Shown here one piece after another: positions 63,712 to 64,000 of a stretch of DNA of 64,000 bases. The notes beneath the pieces are model-generated. The model was given only the letters and a program-made list of their open reading frames with translations, searched no databases and was not told where the DNA came from. Every line of letters begins with the position of its first letter. Position 1 is the first letter of the stretch. The translations under genes and the position numbers were made by a program. Source of the stretch: Sacculina carcini (Eukaryota; Arthropoda; Thecostraca; Sacculinidae); assembly GCA_916048095.2 (NCBI GenBank), contig OU696572.1, positions 10,901,376 to 10,965,375 on the forward strand, in the 5' to 3' direction.

Positions 63712-64000
63712 GAGGGCATATGGCACGTGCAACGTGCCACACTGGGCACTGACATAATTTGGCATGGTCTCATCCGCGGCAAGAAGGATTGGGCTACCCA
63801 ACAAAGAAAAACGCATGTTAATCGGCCTTATGGTTCCAGAGATATAAGCCTCTGAAAAACGGGTAAAAAGTGTTTTTCGAAAAAGTAGGAGGGCATTTGG
63901 GACGTGCCACGTGCCACAGTGGGCACTGACGTAATTCGGCATGGTCTCATTCGCGGCAAGAAGGATGAGGCTACCCAACAAAAAAAATGCATGTTAATCG
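63712..64000. repeat. 177 bp tandem repeat, at least 1.6 copies, cut by window end
   Basis: Unit landmarks GAGGGCAT, CACGTGCCAC, GGGCACTGAC, GGCATGGTCTCAT, CGCGGCAAGAAGGAT and GCATGTTAATCG recur with offset 177. The block continues beyond the window. It could be satellite DNA or the terminal part of a larger element. Confidence 0.9.

Noticed and set aside
1..64000. tRNA, rRNA or other structured RNA genes
   Set aside because: No convincing A/B-box pairs or rRNA-like blocks were seen by eye; a covariance-model scan was not possible.

Overview
The window is nuclear DNA of a ciliated invertebrate animal. Its genes are split by GT-AG introns, (TG)n/(CA)n tracts are abundant, and it carries CR1/L2-type LINE, Helitron-like, hAT-like, pogo-like and hairpin elements. 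Protein content (integrin beta, BOK, SOX-like HMG box, axonemal dynein DNAH1, a DUF4602 protein) is metazoan. The phylum cannot be fixed from sequence alone; a fast-evolving, intron-reduced spiralian-type lineage is my guess.

Layout. 868-3121 (+): last four exons of an integrin beta subunit, ending in the transmembrane helix and a tail with two NPxY motifs. 4164-7552 (-): complete three-exon gene for a divergent SOX-like HMG-box factor. 8048-11323 (-): three-exon BOK-type Bcl-2 protein with an unusual N-terminal extension. 13310-24429 (+): a large unrecognised coiled-coil protein (at least 1902 residues) whose region holds a 517 bp tandem duplication, a 2.3 kb segmental duplication, a tripled 46 bp mini-exon and a duplicated 268 bp exonic block. 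24430-26447: spacer with one possible small membrane-protein frame and one exon-like stretch. 26448-57349 (+): an entire dynein heavy chain 1 (DNAH1) gene; 23 exons join without a frame break into about 4468 residues. 57912-59566 (-): C-terminal exons of a C1orf131/DUF4602 nucleolar protein. 60260-62680 (-): decayed CR1/L2-like LINE. 63712-64000: 177 bp tandem repeat running off the end.

Exon boundaries were worked out by hand from GT/AG (once GC/AG) signals, reading phase and family conservation. Phase adds up exactly for integrin, SOX, BOK and DNAH1, so these models are strong. The 5' end of the 13-24 kb gene, its 106 nt intron and the 5' end of the DUF4602 gene are weaker. The genes are functionally unrelated neighbours: adhesion receptor, transcription factor, apoptosis regulator, inner-arm axonemal motor, ribosome-biogenesis factor. 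The most interesting items are the tripled mini-exon where only one-of-three inclusion keeps frame, (TG)n tracts abutting 3' splice sites, a serine in the DNAH1 AAA3 Walker A motif, a GC-AG intron in the DNAH1 stalk, and the BOK BH3 core that lacks its aspartate.
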